Position numbers and translations under genes: made by a program. From IMG/VR virus record IMGVR_UViG_3300047457_000805, positions 1 through 23,741 of that record: DNA of 23,741 nucleotides; one strand, written 5' to 3'. Position 1 is the first letter of the stretch. Every line of letters begins with the position of its first letter. This DNA is from a virus. Under the pieces are notes generated by a model. It did not search any database. It worked only from the letters and a program-made list of their open reading frames with translations, and had not been told where the DNA came from. Of this stretch, positions 1 to 5,696 are shown in pieces.

Positions 1-88
1 GGTGTGCGAAGCACAGGTTGGCGCGTGTGGAGTACCGCGGCAAAGCCGCCCCGCCCAAATCGCGCTAGGGGGGTCAAAACGATTATCA

Positions 89-141
89 AATGAGAATCAT
101 TCGCATTTCCGAGTCAATCGAGGATGAGAATGATTCTCGAC
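89..141. promoter_or_regulatory. Two Fur-box-like palindromes
   Basis: Bases 89-107 read AATGAGAATCATTCGCATT, a 9-1-9 inverted repeat with one mismatch. Bases 123-141 are a second copy whose core, GAGAATGATTCTC (126-138), is a perfect palindrome. Both share ATGAGAATnATTC and resemble the Fur operator seen in proteobacteria. A third, inverted copy lies at 1957-1976. They could be Fur sites of a host or moron gene outside the window, or operators of a phage repressor; no adjacent gene in the window settles this. Confidence 0.4.
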
Positions 142-186
142 AAACCATCGAAACCGCATCAAACCCTACCAGATTGTCAGTTTTTC

Positions 187-215
187 CGCGTTTGGGCGAC
201 AATTGTCGCGTTTGG
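187..215. promoter_or_regulatory. 14-bp palindrome between 9-bp direct repeats
   Basis: GCGACAATTGTCGC at 196-209 is a perfect palindrome. It lies between two direct copies of CGCGTTTGG (187-195 and 207-215, 20 bp apart; the second overlaps the palindrome). The layout is operator-like, but it sits downstream of the minus-strand gene at 235-651, so its target is unclear. Confidence 0.25.
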
Positions 216-234
216 TAAAACGAGCGCAACTGCG

Positions 235-651
235 TCAATCATGTTGCGATGCGTCAATTGTCAGCGCTTCAGCTTGTTTGATCGCCGTCCATGCTTGCGA
301 GTCGATGTTTATTGCTACGACGGGAGCGCGATTCTCCGCCCATGATCGCGGATCGAGGCGCGCAGCAAACCATTTGCGCGTATCAACGCGCAGTCTAGGA
401 TCGTCTTTTGCCTCGTCGGCGATCGTCAGCGCCTCCTCCGCCAGCGCCGAGGCGCGCTCCTCGCGTGCGCGCGCGTACTGAGCGCTGCGCTCTGGCGCCA
501 ATAACCACCTATTTAAATGTCCCTGCTTTACTCCAATGCTTTCGGCTATAGCTCGAACACTTTCGCCAGCGCTTATACGCTCGAGAATCTCCTCCTCGCC
601 TACTTTCTCAATAACCGCAAGCGCTGCGCGCTTTTGTGGCTGCCCCGCCAT
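235..651 (-). CDS. Terminase small subunit-like DNA-binding protein
   Basis: This 138-aa protein has an N-terminal helix-turn-helix (about residues 15-55, with SVRAIAESIGVKQGHLNRWL). A charged helical region follows, then the segment LRVDTRKWFAARLDPRSW. That combination is typical of Sf6 gp1-like small terminase subunits, which bind the packaging site and recruit the large subunit. The start ATG has a GAGGGG Shine-Dalgarno five bases upstream. The gene is divergent from the plus-strand gene at 757. No large subunit follows within the 234 bases left in the window, which is unusual because the two normally sit together. It could instead be an orphan HTH protein of the same fold. Family assignment is fairly sure, role less so. 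Confidence 0.7.
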   Translation of the reverse strand: MAGQPQKRAALAVIEKVGEEEILERISAGESVRAIAESIGVKQGHLNRWLLAPERSAQYARAREERASALAEEALTIADEAKDDPRLRVDTRKWFAARLDPRSWAENRAPVVAINIDSQAWTAIKQAEALTIDASQHD

Positions 652-756
652 ATAAACCCCTCAATGGTTGAAATTGTCCGACAAATGGTCAATCGATTAA
701 TGCGCGACCATGCTATTGTTTTGCTTGTCGCAATCAATCAAAACGGAGTCGATATC
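652..756. promoter_or_regulatory. Divergent intergenic region with operator-like palindrome
   Basis: This gap separates two divergent genes and should hold promoters for both. An 11-bp palindrome, TTGTC-C-GACAA (674-684), lies just after a TTGAAA (668-673) that could be a plus-strand -35 element; I see no convincing -10. TTGTC half-sites also occur at 203-207 and 258-262. GGAG at 745-748 is the Shine-Dalgarno of the gene at 757. Confidence 0.35.
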
Positions 757-1488
757 ATGCGCAAGCCAAACGGATTTATTTTTTATCGCGGATTCTCGCC
801 AATCGATCAAGCGCCAATCGTCGGTATCGCGGTTTTCGAGTCTAGTAATGTCAAAACCGGGAACATGATTCAAACGTACATTATTCGATCGGACGTTAAC
901 CCTATCAGCGCCGTCAATACTGGCAATGATAAAAGCATTTGTGGCGATTGTGTGCATCGTGGCAATGAAAGCCAAAAGCGCACATGTTACGTTGATTACT
1001 CCAAAAGCGTTAACGCAGTCTATAAAGCTTTCGAGCGCGGCTCATATCCCGATTTTTCGCACAATGTAAAGCTTGCAGCGCTTTGGCTAAAGGGTCGCAA
1101 GATTAGACTAGGCGCTTATGGCGATCCCGCCATGATTCCCGCGGAAAATTGGCTTGAATTACTCGAGCTCGCTAGTGATTGGACCGGATATACGCATCAA
1201 TGGCGCGAACCATTTGCGCAAGCGCATCGCGAACTATGCATGGCAAGCGCCGATAGCCTTAGCGATCGCGACGTCGCGCGCGCTATGGGCTGGCGCACTT
1301 TTCGCGTTATCCCGATCGGATCAGCGCTCAAGCTTCAAAATGAAGCAATTTGTCCCGCCAGCCCTGAAGGTGGCGACAAAAAACAATGCATTACATGCGG
1401 GGCGTGCGATGGCGCTTTAAAGCCAAGCGCTGCATCGATCGCCATCGTCGTCCACGGAAAATCAGCAAAACAATTTGCGGAGGTTTAA
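757..1488 (+). CDS. Conserved cysteine-rich phage protein, function unknown
   Basis: This 243-aa protein matches a family I recognise from many proteobacterial phages: an N-terminus of the MRKPNG-YRG type, then KTGNMIQTYI, ICGDCVHRG, RLGAYGDPA, GYTHQWR and a Cys-rich end. Eight cysteines occur at residues 62, 65, 77, 161, 199, 211, 214 and 217. The CxxC at 62-65 and CxxCxxC at 211-217 suggest a metal or Fe-S centre (inference). No reaction is established to my knowledge. The frame is open upstream to 517, but that part overlaps the terminase-like gene on the other strand. The ATG at 757 has GGAG eight bases upstream and starts where the family starts. It is followed after three bases by a tiny membrane-peptide gene and then a terminator, forming a compact plus-strand unit opposite to the rest of the window. 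Confidence 0.85.
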   Translation: MRKPNGFIFYRGFSPIDQAPIVGIAVFESSNVKTGNMIQTYIIRSDVNPISAVNTGNDKSICGDCVHRGNESQKRTCYVDYSKSVNAVYKAFERGSYPDFSHNVKLAALWLKGRKIRLGAYGDPAMIPAENWLELLELASDWTGYTHQWREPFAQAHRELCMASADSLSDRDVARAMGWRTFRVIPIGSALKLQNEAICPASPEGGDKKQCITCGACDGALKPSAASIAIVVHGKSAKQFAEV

Positions 1489-1491
1489 ACC

Positions 1492-1569
1492 ATGCAAGCT
1501 TTAATCGATTGGACCATAGCACTAATTTTTGGCGTCGCACTTGCGTGCGCGATTTTCTTTAACCTTTAA
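1492..1569 (+). CDS. Tiny single-span membrane peptide (25 aa)
   Basis: The reading frame encodes MQALIDWTIALIFGVALACA followed by IFFNL, which is essentially one hydrophobic helix. It has an ideal Shine-Dalgarno (GGAGG, 1479-1483) eight bases before the ATG, overlapping the end of the preceding gene, which stops three bases upstream. A strong terminator begins 31 bases after its stop codon. The ribosome site, spacing and composition make translation likely. Function is unknown; small membrane peptides of this kind in phages are often toxic, regulatory or superinfection-related, but nothing here distinguishes these. Confidence 0.55.
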   Translation: MQALIDWTIALIFGVALACAIFFNL

Positions 1570-1599
1570 CGCCAGCATGAAAGCATGAAAGCTTAATCC

Positions 1600-1621
1600 A
1601 AGCCCTTCGGGGCTTTTTTTT
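1600..1621 (+). terminator. Rho-independent terminator, UUCG loop
   Basis: The stem AAGCCC (1600-1605) pairs with GGGCTT (1610-1615) around a TTCG tetraloop, followed by an unbroken T run to 1621. It closes the plus-strand unit 757-1569. Confidence 0.9.
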
Positions 1622-1626
1622 CGCGC

Positions 1627-1721
1627 GCCAAGCGCTTCGCGCACTGGCGCCATTTTGCGTTATTGATCGCCAAGCGCTTCGCGCACTGGCGCACTGCGCA
1701 CGCCTAAGCTTTACGCTTGGC
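1627..1721 (+). repeat. Two 24-bp direct repeats and a third hairpin
   Basis: A 24-bp sequence beginning GCCAAGCGCTTCGCGC occurs identically at 1627-1650 and 1669-1692, 42 bp apart. In each copy GCCA at the start can pair with TGGC near the end (six base pairs, GCGCCA/TGGCGC, in the first copy). A third hairpin follows at 1702-1721: GCCTAAGC pairs with GCTTGGC with one bulged T. The arrangement is REP-like and directly follows the terminator. Confidence 0.7.
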
Positions 1722-1811
1722 GCTTGCATGCGCTCGTCGCAATACTTTGGAGGTATAAACCCATAGAATCGCCGACAATCGATTTTCTCGAAAGCAAATA
1801 GGGTGATAGCC

Positions 1812-1964
1812 ATGACCTTAGAAAATCGCCTACAAGGGCGCTTTCCGAGCGCCTATGGCTGCGCCAATGCGCGCCGATCCATTGGCTTTGCATCACGTCG
1901 CATAACATCAAGAATCGTTATCGATCAAGCATCATGCTTGAACCCAATTCGCTCGCAATCGTGA
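1812..1964 (+). CDS. Possible small protein (50 aa), unknown
   Basis: This short frame begins MTLENRLQGRFPSAYGCANA and is Arg/Ser-rich. It has an acceptable Shine-Dalgarno (AGGGTG) before the ATG, and its stop codon lies inside the third Fur-like box. About 50 bases upstream is a second good ribosome site (GGAGG, 1749-1753) in a leader nearly identical to that of the 25-aa peptide gene, but with ATA where ATG would be. I recognise no family, and it may be non-coding. Confidence 0.3.
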   Translation: MTLENRLQGRFPSAYGCANARRSIGFASRRITSRIVIDQASCLNPIRSQS

Positions 1965-1976
1965 ATCGTTCTCATT
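1957..1976. promoter_or_regulatory. Third Fur-box-like site, inverted
   Basis: Read on the minus strand this is AATGAGAACGATTCACGATT. It shares ATGAGAAyATTC-type core with the boxes at 89-107 and 123-141 but points the other way. One half-site is good (8/9 to AATGAGAAT), the other degenerate. Confidence 0.3.
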
Positions 1977-2068
1977 GACCGATCACCGCCTTGCTGCTTA
2001 CATCAGGCACCCCTACATGTTCCCGTAGCCAAAAACATGCAAAAACCGGGAGCCTTCCGCCAAACGTT
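1965..2068. other. Intergenic, convergent side of the minus-strand operon
   Basis: No gene is visible. A 6-bp stem (CATGTT 2016-2021 with AACATG 2034-2039) lies downstream of the minus-strand operon end at 2069, but lacks a T run, so I do not call a terminator. Confidence 0.4.
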
Positions 2069-2734
2069 TCAACCATGTCGCTTTGACTGACTTTCCATTA
2101 CCGCCAACGCGTCCTTACTCAACGCGTAAGCCTGCTCACTGCTTCCCTTATACACCGGACCAATATCTTCTTCCGCCATCAGCGTCAACACTTCAGCACC
2201 AGGCATTGCCCGTTTAATACTCACCGCCTGCGTGAAAAATTCCTGCTGCAAGATGACCGCCACTTCATCCATCGTCCAGCAGTCGCACTCAGGTCTCATT
2301 GCCGCGTAGGCGTGGACAGTTGCCGGATCAGCGCAAATCGCAAACACGCTCCCGTCATCCCGCTGACCCTCCATAACACTTACCGCCAACGGTTGAGCGT
2401 TCATCGCCTTAGCTTCAGCCTCCAACACGTCAAACGCTCGCATCATCCCGCCACACGCTGACCTATACGCCTCAACATCTCTCGCTTTCCGCGCATCTCT
2501 ACACCGCCACAACTGCTTCCAAAACCTTAACCGCGTTTCCTCGCTCACGAGTTCCGCCAAACGATCTAATCCCCAAACCTTATCCGCCTCACGCTTTCGC
2601 TTCATCACACTGACCGCCACACTATTCATCGCCAACACGATCTGGTCATCCTCTTCAAAAGGATTCTTCAACCGATCCTGTGATCCGCCATACAAACCAT
2701 CTCTTACCTTTCCGCGCTTATCTTTTGCCGCCAT
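2069..2734 (-). CDS. Hypothetical protein (221 aa) after the origin-like region
   Basis: This is an unrecognised, soluble, charged protein. The N-terminus is basic (MAAKDKRGKVRDGLYGGSQD), the middle helical and Arg/Glu-rich (about residues 45-100), and the second half contains ADPATVHAYAAMRPECDCWT. No transmembrane segment or known catalytic motif is seen. It is preceded by AAAGGA at good distance. It is the last gene of the minus-strand run and is separated from the primase by an iteron-rich segment, so a role in replication is possible (inference from position only). Length and codon use look like a genuine gene. Confidence 0.75.
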   Translation of the reverse strand: MAAKDKRGKVRDGLYGGSQDRLKNPFEEDDQIVLAMNSVAVSVMKRKREADKVWGLDRLAELVSEETRLRFWKQLWRCRDARKARDVEAYRSACGGMMRAFDVLEAEAKAMNAQPLAVSVMEGQRDDGSVFAICADPATVHAYAAMRPECDCWTMDEVAVILQQEFFTQAVSIKRAMPGAEVLTLMAEEDIGPVYKGSSEQAYALSKDALAVMESQSKRHG

Positions 2735-2764
2735 AACCCAAATCCTTTCTCTTTACATCACACA

Positions 2765-2971
2765 TCACACATCAAACGTCCGAAACATTTCACCGTCCGA
2801 ATGTGTGTCTTTCAGACACACACACATTTCGGACGCTATGAAATTTTGTTCGATGGCGTTTTCGGACAGCTCAGGACGCATTTTCGGACGCTTAAAGGAC
2901 AAAACATCAACTTTAGGACACCCTAATTCGGACGCTAAAACATCACTTTCGGACATTCGGACGCTTAACAT
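2765..2971 (-). CDS. Possible 68-aa protein overlapping the iterons
   Basis: The frame starts at an ATG overlapping the primase stop as TGATG and has AGGAAGG close upstream, so re-initiation is plausible. It begins MLSVRMSESDVLASELG, is acidic, and matches no family I know. Its whole length is made of the DNA repeats described for the iteron cluster, which appear in different reading frames (SVR, ASE, KRPK), so the protein sequence looks like a by-product of the DNA. Its translation signals are good, its protein-level support poor. Confidence 0.35.
   Translation of the reverse strand: MLSVRMSESDVLASELGCPKVDVLSFKRPKMRPELSENAIEQNFIASEMCVCLKDTHSDGEMFRTFDV
2794..2835. repeat. Long imperfect inverted repeat in the iteron region
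   Basis: The left arm 2794-2810 (CGTCCGAATGTGTGTCT) and right arm 2814-2835 are complementary around a TTC loop, with a few extra bases in the right arm. The outer eight bases of each arm are one iteron, in opposite orientation. It could extrude as a cruciform or form an RNA hairpin; there is no T run, so it is not an obvious terminator. Confidence 0.6.
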
Positions 2972-5043
2972 CAAAATCCTTCCTGATTAATCGGCTTGAT
3001 CCACACCAAATCGTTTCTTATGGCGGCAAACTCAAGCTCAACTAACTTGTCCTTCACTTCCTTCCAACGCTTCCTTTTATCGCTTTCCTCCACATCGTTC
3101 CCTAACCTGGCGTATACCTCATCCCGCCAACGCTCTAACGTCACCACGCGATGGCGTTCACCCTGAACGATCTGGTATTGCCCTTCCGTCTTCACAATAT
3201 GGCGTAACGCTTCCCTACCCATCGATTGATGCTTGCCGCGTCCTGCGTTTGGCTTTGCGTTTTGTGGCGGTCTAAAGCCAACACCATCGGGTAAATCACC
3301 CTCGAAAGGTTTGACTACCAGCGTATTGGCTAAGTCATCCTCAAACCCCAGGTTTAGCTTGGCGGCTGACGTTTCATGCGTTTCGTGCAATTCATGTTGA
3401 TCAAAGTTCACTGTCTCCATGGAGAAATGAATCTCCACACCATCCTTGCCATCCTTCTGCTTGGTCACTTTAAGCGTGCCTGACATTTGATCGGTATGGC
3501 GGGTAATCTCAATCTGCGTATCTACAGCACCTAAAAAGCTAGAGTGACCCCGTAGACCTAATGAGGCATCCTTACCTGAATGGTGGACAACCAAGAGCGC
3601 TGCGCCCGTGGCTTCCTGCAAGCGTCCACAGTTACTGATGAAACTTCCCATGTCCTCGGACGCGTTCTCGTTGCCGCCGCCAAAAGCGCGGGCTAAGGTA
3701 TCAATAATGATCAATTTCGGACGCTGGATTTCGGACGCTCTGATGGCGGCTATCAAGTCAGCAAAATCCTGATCCGATGACCTTAAGTTAACTTGCGACC
3801 TAATCACGCCAACGGGTATGTCCTTAAGCTCATACGCATGGCGGATACCAGAAATCCTTGTCCCGATACCGCCATGCCCTTCCCCTGCGATGTATAAGAC
3901 TTCACCGGCTTGCGGCACTTCGTGCGCTAGCCACGAATCCCCACTGGCGATCATGGCGGCTAAGTGCAACGCGATGAACGATTTGAACGTGCCAGGCGGG
4001 CCGTACAGCGCCATGAATCCCTTCTCCGGCACGATCCTATCCACCAACCACTTAACCGGCTCATCCTTGGCGTCACGCCACATCTCAACGCGGTAACGCT
4101 GCGCTTCCTGCGCCTCGATGACTTCAGCAAACGGTTCACGCTCAGGAACAACGGATTCCGGTTCCGTTTCTGCGCTCTCATCAATCACCAATCGCTGTGG
4201 CGGTGTAATTAGCTCGAAATCGTCAATCACGCTGGCTTCCGCCACGCGTTTAACGAACTCCTCAAACGTGAACCCGCGTCCGATAAACTCCTCAGCGTCA
4301 TCACCAATGGCTGACTCGTCATCGGCTAAGTCCACCACTTTGATTGCTTGCGCTACGCCAAACAAGTCACGCACAACGCGCCTGGCGTACTTCCAACCAG
4401 GTCTGTCGTTATCCGGCAGCACAACCACCAGGCGACCATGAAACCATGGTGTGATGGCGGCAGGCCACTCGCTCGAGCCCGCGTGCGCCGATATAGCGAC
4501 CACATCGAACATGCCAACCAAAAACTCTGCGGCCTTTTCGCCCTCGGTTACAAATACCGGCGCCGTGGGCCTGGCAATCATGAGCGGTAAGCCAAACGGT
4601 ATGGGCGTCCAGTTTCTAATCGTTGGCACCCGCTCGCCATTGATAAGGTGGTACTGGCGGTACGTCTTACCACCACCTTCAACGTCATACCTTACTTTTT
4701 GCGCTGTAACTTCACCGTTCTCATCGATGTAGTCCCACGCCATCACTTCTTTCATCGTTGGCGGCACTATGGGCCTAATACCCGATAAAGGGTCACGCGC
4801 AACCAGCGGGCGGTTCCAGTTCAACGAATTAGGCAAGTGCGGCTTGATGGCGGCAAACACATCCTCCTGATCGCACCCGCCAAAGCACTTAAAGAGAAAC
4901 TTCTCACCGAGTTGCGTAATTGCAAGCGATGGATGCCGATCACCTTTGCCATTGCCATGCCCGGGCACCGGGCAAGACGCAAGCCACCCCCTCTTGTAAC
5001 GCTTGGCGTTACCAAGCGCTGCGGCTAATAGTTCTGCGTTCAT
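2971..5043 (-). CDS. Bifunctional primase-helicase (zinc ribbon, TOPRIM, RepA-type ATPase)
   Basis: This 690-aa protein would prime and unwind DNA at the phage fork. A CHC2-like zinc ribbon uses C24, H29, C53 and C57. A TOPRIM domain follows with TEGEKAAE (E167, E169) and LPDNDRPG (D211, D213). The second half is a RecA/RepA-type (AAA_25) ATPase: Walker A GPPGTFKS at 348-355, Walker B LIIIDTLARA at 444-453, and VVHHSGK at 485-491. The C-terminus (about 600-690) is basic and may bind DNA. The start overlaps the preceding acyltransferase stop by ATGA with only a weak Shine-Dalgarno, implying translational coupling. Two perfect iterons sit inside the gene at 3716-3739. It is directly followed by the iteron cluster. 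Domain assignment is firm. Confidence 0.92.
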   Translation of the reverse strand: MNAELLAAALGNAKRYKRGWLASCPVPGHGNGKGDRHPSLAITQLGEKFLFKCFGGCDQEDVFAAIKPHLPNSLNWNRPLVARDPLSGIRPIVPPTMKEVMAWDYIDENGEVTAQKVRYDVEGGGKTYRQYHLINGERVPTIRNWTPIPFGLPLMIARPTAPVFVTEGEKAAEFLVGMFDVVAISAHAGSSEWPAAITPWFHGRLVVVLPDNDRPGWKYARRVVRDLFGVAQAIKVVDLADDESAIGDDAEEFIGRGFTFEEFVKRVAEASVIDDFELITPPQRLVIDESAETEPESVVPEREPFAEVIEAQEAQRYRVEMWRDAKDEPVKWLVDRIVPEKGFMALYGPPGTFKSFIALHLAAMIASGDSWLAHEVPQAGEVLYIAGEGHGGIGTRISGIRHAYELKDIPVGVIRSQVNLRSSDQDFADLIAAIRASEIQRPKLIIIDTLARAFGGGNENASEDMGSFISNCGRLQEATGAALLVVHHSGKDASLGLRGHSSFLGAVDTQIEITRHTDQMSGTLKVTKQKDGKDGVEIHFSMETVNFDQHELHETHETSAAKLNLGFEDDLANTLVVKPFEGDLPDGVGFRPPQNAKPNAGRGKHQSMGREALRHIVKTEGQYQIVQGERHRVVTLERWRDEVYARLGNDVEESDKRKRWKEVKDKLVELEFAAIRNDLVWIKPINQEGF
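3716..3739. repeat. Pair of iterons inside the primase gene
   Basis: TTCGGACGCT occurs at 3716-3725 and again at 3730-3739. The two perfect copies have a 14-bp period and are identical to the repeats in the intergenic cluster some 750 bp away. They encode part of RASEIQRPKL just before Walker B. Confidence 0.7.
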
Positions 5044-5696
5044 CTTGGCGCCGCCGGATTTCCTTGCAGCACAATGCCTTCATGCACCGGCCCTTTGAAG
5101 TCATGGCGGACAATCGACCCCGCTGAAATCTTCACGCGGTTAGCTATTTGCTTACCCGGTAATACATAAGACCCAATGCCCATGATCACCGCCACGCCAA
5201 TCACGCAATCGCCGCACACTTCCGTATTGGGAAACATCGTTGTCCATCCATGAATCACCGAGTCATGCCCAACCGTTGCATTGGTATTCATAAACACAAA
5301 ATCGTTGATCCAGGCATCCGCCGTAACGATCACTTGCGGCGCTAAAACGCAACCCTCGCCAATCTTCGCGTAAGGCGATACCGTGGCTGTGCTGTGTATG
5401 TACGTCCCCCATCTTTCTTCGTTTTTAACAACAATGGCTTGCTTTGCATCAGGGTCCGCCACAGCAAGCAAGAATTCAGCGCCAGGAAACGCGCCCTCTC
5501 TGATGCTTTCCACCACGGGATACTTGGCGGCATAACGCTTATTGTTAAACGGTTGCGTTGAAACAACACACACAATCTCGTGCGTTCCTTCTTCCTCGAT
5601 GTAGCCAATCAACTCCTTGGCAAGCCCTCCTGATCCAAATATGACGTATTGGCCTTTGGCTTTGGCCTTTTGATACATGTTGTGATCGCCGCTCAT
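5040..5696 (-). CDS. NeuD/PglD-type sugar acyltransferase
   Basis: This 218-aa protein has the two-part build of PglD/NeuD sialic-acid or bacillosamine acetyltransferases. A small Rossmann-like N-domain contains the nucleotide-binding loop FGSGGLAKE (about 20-28). A left-handed beta-helix of hexapeptide repeats spans roughly 98-205 (YAKIGEGCVLAPQVIVTADA, then VIHGWT, VCGDCVIGVAVIMG, ANRVKISAGSIV). Family members transfer an acetyl or formyl-type group from a CoA donor to an amino sugar. The length is normal for the family. The ATG has AGGAG upstream and overlaps the aminotransferase stop as ATGA; its own stop overlaps the primase start in the same way. Paired with the preceding aminotransferase it would convert a keto-sugar into an N-acylated amino sugar (inference). 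Confidence 0.85.
   Translation of the reverse strand: MSGDHNMYQKAKAKGQYVIFGSGGLAKELIGYIEEEGTHEIVCVVSTQPFNNKRYAAKYPVVESIREGAFPGAEFLLAVADPDAKQAIVVKNEERWGTYIHSTATVSPYAKIGEGCVLAPQVIVTADAWINDFVFMNTNATVGHDSVIHGWTTMFPNTEVCGDCVIGVAVIMGIGSYVLPGKQIANRVKISAGSIVRHDFKGPVHEGIVLQGNPAAPR

Larger units (their letters stand above)
1..234. other. Non-coding left edge with palindromic boxes
   Basis: I see no supportable gene here. A short plus-strand frame is open from the edge to base 93 but has no start in the window. A terminase large subunit would be expected downstream of the small-subunit-like gene at 235-651. However, the ATG codons on the minus strand here (for example at 159, 148 and 106) all meet a stop within about 22 codons. 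The stretch contains a small GC hairpin (37-41 with 45-49), two Fur-box-like palindromes and a 14-bp perfect palindrome, listed separately. Confidence 0.6.
2756..2973. repeat. Iteron cluster, candidate replication origin
   Basis: The decamer TTCGGACGCT occurs at 2828-2837, 2883-2892, 2927-2936 and 2956-2965. Shortened or altered copies lie at 2861-2871 and 2948-2954. Inverted copies (CGTCCGAA) occur at 2777-2784 and 2794-2801. At least three copies are followed by ACATCA (2904, 2940 and 2969), giving a composite unit. Three tandem 7-bp CATCACA-like units end the block at 2756-2776. Clustered short repeats next to a replicative primase-helicase are the hallmark of an iteron origin; the same motif read as amino acids falls in all three frames, so selection is on DNA. 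An autoregulatory operator array is the alternative. Confidence 0.6.

Noticed and set aside
517-756. Upstream extension of the Cys-rich plus-strand protein
   Set aside because: It overlaps the terminase-like gene on the other strand, and the family starts at the ATG at 757, which has its own Shine-Dalgarno.
1559-1911. Two minus-strand frames of 84 and 66 codons over the hairpin repeat region
   Set aside because: They read through the terminator and hairpin repeats, giving low-complexity repeated SARSAW segments without a convincing start.
2010-2068. Terminator for the end of the minus-strand operon
   Set aside because: A short stem and separate T runs exist, but they are not in stem-then-T order on the minus strand.
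2756-2973. Reading the AGCGTCCGAA repeats as DNA-uptake sequences
   Set aside because: They only loosely resemble the Neisseriaceae uptake motif GCCGTCTGAA, and within this window they are confined to the origin-like region and the primase gene instead of being scattered.
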